Below are positions 60,703 to 64,000 of a stretch of 64,000 bases of DNA, in pieces; position 1 is the stretch's first letter; every line of letters begins with the position of its first letter. Both the position numbers and the translations under genes were made by a program. Source of the DNA: Arcicella sp034931005 (lineage in GTDB: Bacteria; Bacteroidota; Bacteroidia; Cytophagales; Spirosomataceae); NCBI RefSeq assembly GCF_034931005.1, contig NZ_JAYGIN010000019.1, forward strand, positions 1 to 64,000, written 5' to 3'. The notes beneath the pieces are model-generated. The model saw nothing but the letters and a program-made list of their open reading frames with translations, had not been told where the DNA came from and did not search any database.

Positions 60703-60780
60703 GTTTATTTTTACAGTTTTCTAAATTTTCTAAGGGTGAATTTACTTAAATTTCAACAAATACAAGTATTTTGCCGTGAA

Positions 60781-61896
60781 ATGTTAAATCGAAATATACA
60801 AATACCTTTTGTGTTGTTCTTCTTGATGTCTTTCGGAGTAAAGGCTCAATTGAATAACACTAAGTTGGAAACTTTCCAACATCTTGACTCAACAAAGTCT
60901 GGACAATTTTCTCTTCAATTTGAAAGTTTTAGTTTCTTAAAGAACAACGAATACTTCCTAAAAGTTGCAGATGGATACACGCTTTTTGGAAATCAATTTT
61001 CGCCTAAACTTATGTATCAACCTGCTCCTCATGTTCGTATTGAAGCGGGTGTTTACGCTTGGAAAGATTTTGGAAATTCAGCTTTTACGGCGGTTCAACC
61101 CATTTTTACGGTAAAAATTCAAAAGGATTCTTCTCAATTTTTATTCGGGAATTTAGAAGGACAATTAAATCACCAATTGATTGAGCCGATGTTAAATTTT
61201 GAACGAGTAATTCTCAACCGACAAGAGAACGGTTTACAATATACTCGACGTAAGCAAAAAGTCTTTTTTGATGCTTGGATTGACTGGCAAAAAATGATTT
61301 ATAAAGGCTCTGATTTTCAAGAAGAAATCTTTGCGGGTTTTTCTTGGAATAAGAAATTGATAAATCGACCAAATTTTAGTTTTTCAATTCCTTGGCAAAT
61401 TACTTTTCAGCATCGAGGAGGACAAAATACGAAGGATACGGCTCAGGTAATTACCAATATCAATACCGCCATTGGAATTGATGCGGAATGGCGTTTTAAA
61501 GGTTTTCTGCAAAAACTCAAGACGCAAAACTATTGGGTAGGCTATCGTCAAACCGCTAATTATCATCCTTTTTTCCCAGATGGTTCTGGTATTTACTTAA
61601 ACCTCACCGCCGAAACCAAACTGATAAATTTAATGGTCAGTTATTGGAATTCTTCGGGTTATTTATCGGATGCAGGAGGCGATTTGTATCAATCTGTTGG
61701 ACGAACCTACAACTATGGAAATGTGATAGAAAAGAACCGTAATTTGTTGATTTTTAGGATAATGAAAGATTGGAAAATGATGGATAATCTTTGGCTAACA
61801 TTCAGATTTGAGCCCTATTTTGATTTGAATAATCATGCCTTTGAACATTCAGAAGGATTGTTTTTGACCTACCGACAGGCATTTCACCTTCGGTAG
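60781..61896 (+). CDS. Outer-membrane beta-barrel-like protein, unknown
   Basis: 371 aa from ATG 60781. A signal peptide (IPFVLFFLMSFGVKAQ) precedes a series of alternating beta-type stretches with aromatic girdles, such as FQLNNT-like, AGVYAWKDFGNSAFTAVQP, FAGFSWNKKLINRPNFSFSI and WLTFRFEPYFDLNNHAF. This looks like a medium-sized outer-membrane barrel, but I recognise no named family. The start at 60781 is chosen because the frame extended to 60688 would have the signal peptide inside the protein. Divergent from recA. Ends inside a repeat element that encodes nothing more. Confidence 0.7.
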   Translation: MLNRNIQIPFVLFFLMSFGVKAQLNNTKLETFQHLDSTKSGQFSLQFESFSFLKNNEYFLKVADGYTLFGNQFSPKLMYQPAPHVRIEAGVYAWKDFGNSAFTAVQPIFTVKIQKDSSQFLFGNLEGQLNHQLIEPMLNFERVILNRQENGLQYTRRKQKVFFDAWIDWQKMIYKGSDFQEEIFAGFSWNKKLINRPNFSFSIPWQITFQHRGGQNTKDTAQVITNINTAIGIDAEWRFKGFLQKLKTQNYWVGYRQTANYHPFFPDGSGIYLNLTAETKLINLMVSYWNSSGYLSDAGGDLYQSVGRTYNYGNVIEKNRNLLIFRIMKDWKMMDNLWLTFRFEPYFDLNNHAFEHSEGLFLTYRQAFHLR

Positions 61897-62144
61897 AGAC
61901 GTTGCCTGCAACGTCTTCGCTCATGCAAAAGTATAACCATTGTGAAGTTACTGTTTATCATTATCTATCTCTCCACAAACAACTCCAGTTGGTCAGACAG
62001 GTAAACAAAAAGAGTTATTTATCTCTCCAAAAACAACTCCAATTTGTCAGACAGATAAACAAAAAAAAGAGACGTTGCAGGTAAACAAAAAAAAGAGACG
62101 TTGCAGGTAAACAAAAAAAGAGACGTTGCAGGCAACGTCTCTAC
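61893..62144. repeat. Composite repeat: AGAGACGTTGC arrays and a duplicated 50-base unit
   Basis: AGAGACGTTGCCTGCAACGTCT (61895-61916) opens the region and AGAGACGTTGCAGGCAACGTCTCTAC closes it (62119-62144). Between them are two copies (61966-62014 and 62019-62069) of a unit starting TATCTCTCCAC/AAACAACTCCA, and three head-to-tail copies of about 26 bases, AAAAAAGAGACGTTGCAGGTAAAC (62061-62125). The last bases of the outer-membrane gene (stop 61894-61896) are inside the first repeat. Confidence 0.9.
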
Positions 62145-62164
62145 TGATGTAAATTTGAAAAACC

Positions 62165-63787
62165 TTAAAATATAAACTTCGTTGAAAGGAAGTTAGATTC
62201 ATGGTTTTCAACAATTTGATTGATAATCGCTTTGTTTTCGGCCGTGTCTTTCGTGGCTACTACCGTTCTGATTGAGAATGAACGTAATGCTGCCGTAACC
62301 GAAAGCGTTCCTTCTGCCGAATCTTTACGACCTGTGAACGGGAATGAATCTGGTCCACGTTGACATTGTGAATTAATATTTACTCTTGACACTTGATTCA
62401 CGGCAACGTCCATCAATTTAGTGATTTGAGAAATATCTTTACCAAAAATAGACACTTGTTGTCCATGCGACGATTCAAGTAAATAATCAATTGGTTGCTG
62501 AATATTTGAGAACGGAACCACTGGAACTACTGGTCCAAATTGCTCTTCGTGCCAAATTTTCATTTCTTTCGTCACTGGATAAAGCAATGCTGGATAAACA
62601 AACGATTTTACCGTTTCGCCACCGTTTTCATTGATAACACTTGCTCCGTGAACTTTTGCATCGTCAATCAATTCTTTCAAATATGCAGGTTTGTTTGGTT
62701 CTGGAAGTGGAGTGATATTTACACCTTTATCCCACATTAAACCTAACTTCAATTTACCAATTTCTTCCGCCATTCTTGCATTGAATTGGTCAACTAAAGA
62801 TTTATGCACCCACATGATTTTCAAAGCCGTACATCTCTGTCCGTTGAAAGATAATGAACCTAACATACATTCTTTAACGGCTAATTCTAAATCTGCACTT
62901 TGTGTAACGATTGCGGCATTTTTAGCGTCAAGACCCAAAATAGCACGTAAACGGTTTACTTTCGGGTGAAGTTTTTTCAATTGGTCAGCTACTTTTGAAG
63001 AACCAATCAAAGTTAAAACGTCAATTTTACCCGATTCCATCATTTGAGGAATTACCGAATTTCCACGACCATAAACCGTGTTGATTACACCCGCAGGGAA
63101 TGAAGTACGGAAGGCTTCCAATAATGGATAGTGTAATAAAGTACCGTGTTTTGGTGGTTTGAAACACACCACGTTACCCATAATCAAAGCAGGAATCAAA
63201 GTAGTGAAAGTTTCATTCAATGGATAATTGAAAGGTCCCATACACAACACAACCCCAAGCGGCGAACGACGAACTTGTCCGATAATTCCTTCCTCAATCA
63301 TAAATCTTGATGAAGTACGGTCAATGTCTTTCAACGCTCCGATGGTATCGTAAATATATTGAACAGTACGGTCAAATTCTTTTTGAGAATCACCCAAAGA
63401 TTTACCAATTTCCCACATCAAAAGTTTTACAACTTCGTCACGTTTGGTAATCATTTTTTGTGTGAATTTCTCTACTGCTTCAATTCTTTTTGAAACAGAC
63501 ATTGAAGGCCATTCTCCACGACCAAAATCGTATGCTTTCACCGCTGATTCCAAAACTTCCATCGCATCAGAAGGTTCAGTAATCGGGTATGAACCAATAC
63601 GTTTTTGTTCTAAACCATTTTCAGTTTTTACGTAAATTGGTGACCACACATCTTGGGTTTTACCAGCCCAAGGTCTCATTTCTCCATTTACTAAATATTC
63701 ACGTTGTTCAATGGGTTCTGTTAAATTATATTCCGTAGGAATTTGCTCTTCGGTAGGGAATAATTTTTCTATCTCGTTTACAGTCAT
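62165..63787 (-). CDS. gapN: NADP-dependent glyceraldehyde-3-phosphate dehydrogenase-like aldehyde dehydrogenase
   Basis: 540-aa aldehyde dehydrogenase. The GapN-type call rests on SPLGVVLCMGPFNYPLNETF (about 175-194), catalytic Cys319 in FNGQRCTALKIMW, and INSQCQRGPDSFPFTGRKDS near the end, which is typical of non-phosphorylating NADP-dependent GAPDH in Bacteroidetes. This enzyme would bypass the ATP-forming glycolytic step and give NADPH. The ELGGK-type motif that usually bears the general-base glutamate reads GLDAKN (285-290), so the base may be displaced or absent. Monocistronic; other ALDH substrates remain possible. Confidence 0.85.
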   Translation of the reverse strand: MTVNEIEKLFPTEEQIPTEYNLTEPIEQREYLVNGEMRPWAGKTQDVWSPIYVKTENGLEQKRIGSYPITEPSDAMEVLESAVKAYDFGRGEWPSMSVSKRIEAVEKFTQKMITKRDEVVKLLMWEIGKSLGDSQKEFDRTVQYIYDTIGALKDIDRTSSRFMIEEGIIGQVRRSPLGVVLCMGPFNYPLNETFTTLIPALIMGNVVCFKPPKHGTLLHYPLLEAFRTSFPAGVINTVYGRGNSVIPQMMESGKIDVLTLIGSSKVADQLKKLHPKVNRLRAILGLDAKNAAIVTQSADLELAVKECMLGSLSFNGQRCTALKIMWVHKSLVDQFNARMAEEIGKLKLGLMWDKGVNITPLPEPNKPAYLKELIDDAKVHGASVINENGGETVKSFVYPALLYPVTKEMKIWHEEQFGPVVPVVPFSNIQQPIDYLLESSHGQQVSIFGKDISQITKLMDVAVNQVSRVNINSQCQRGPDSFPFTGRKDSAEGTLSVTAALRSFSIRTVVATKDTAENKAIINQIVENHESNFLSTKFIF

Positions 63788-64000
63788 TTTATTAATTATT
63801 ATTGTGAATGATTGAGGTTTTATTTCACGACAAAGTTCAATGGAAAGAGATTTTAGTTGGATATTTTAAAGAATTTTATTTTTATAGTTCAAATAATTAT
63901 TTATATATTTATATTTTAGATTTATTTGTTAGCTAATTTTAAAATGAAAGACTTTCTTTATAAAAGCAAATTTGAAGTATTCCTTACCGAATAAAAACCA

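Noticed and set aside
61961..62125. Repeats as a CRISPR array or a coding frame
   Set aside because: Direct copies abut each other, there are no spacers, and the 60-codon frame across them merely reads the repeat.
63788..64000. A gene beginning near the right edge
   Set aside because: The last 213 bases are AT-rich with many stops in all frames; only promoter sequence of the dehydrogenase gene is expected there.

Overview
The window is AT-rich chromosomal DNA from a member of the Bacteroidota, most likely a Cytophagales-type bacterium. The evidence is a giant SprA (type IX secretion and gliding), the gliding ABC permease GldF, a GH97 glucosidase, several families largely seen in this phylum (DUF3667, DUF4199, DUF4286, histone H1-like), and promoters of the TTTG...TAnnTTTG kind. 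I see no rRNA, tRNA, CRISPR array, phage or transposase gene. The placement below phylum level is inference.

Layout. 1-3.1 kb: tail of an upstream gene, the c-di-AMP cyclase cdaA, a VapBC-type toxin-antitoxin pair and a GlcD-like flavin dehydrogenase. 3.2-13.8 kb: acyl-CoA carboxylase carboxyltransferase, ruvA, sprA (7.4 kb) and gcvH. 13.9-17.1 kb: a run with a dihydroorotase-like protein, two DUF4199 membrane proteins and gldF. 17.3-24.4 kb: a WG-repeat protein, DUF4286, a TlpA-like thioredoxin, an SGNH hydrolase, ung, a small conserved protein and a DUF3667 protein. 24.4-27.4 kb: a repeat-bearing intergenic region, an epimerase-like gene, a DUF4260 gene and a convergent AraC regulator. 27.4-30.3 kb: an OLD-like ATPase, a TOPRIM-like protein and an M42 peptidase joined by ATGA overlaps; this is the best candidate for an uncharacterised defence-type module. 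30.4-38.3 kb: MltD-like transglycosylase, gatA, tatA, a YkvA protein, mdh, biotin carboxylase and two unknowns. 38.6-43.4 kb: an alpha-oxoamine synthase (serine palmitoyltransferase-like), a histone H1-like protein, a MaoC hydratase, an NTF2-like secreted protein, a three-gene unit (36-aa membrane peptide, lipid kinase, SUI1 factor) and a YceI protein. 43.6-50.2 kb: GH97, a BASS transporter, an RND exporter and meaB. 50.3-51.6 kb: a putative immunity gene beside a broken toxin tail inside a cluster of inverted repeats. 51.6-64 kb: ispD, a 1001-aa FAD/Fe-S oxidoreductase, an FtsX/MacB permease, a second DUF3667 protein, a two-gene module flanked by duplicated terminators next to recA, an outer-membrane-like protein and a GapN-type aldehyde dehydrogenase.

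Themes. The carboxyltransferase (3.2 kb), biotin carboxylase (36 kb) and MeaB (49 kb) fit propionyl-CoA to methylmalonyl-CoA metabolism although they are scattered; no biotin carrier gene is in the window. SprA, GldF and TatA concern protein export or gliding. The intergenic spaces are unusually rich in long, near-perfect inverted repeats of several sequence families, mostly between convergent genes or just after stop codons. Functions are assigned by recognising motifs by eye; no database search was run.
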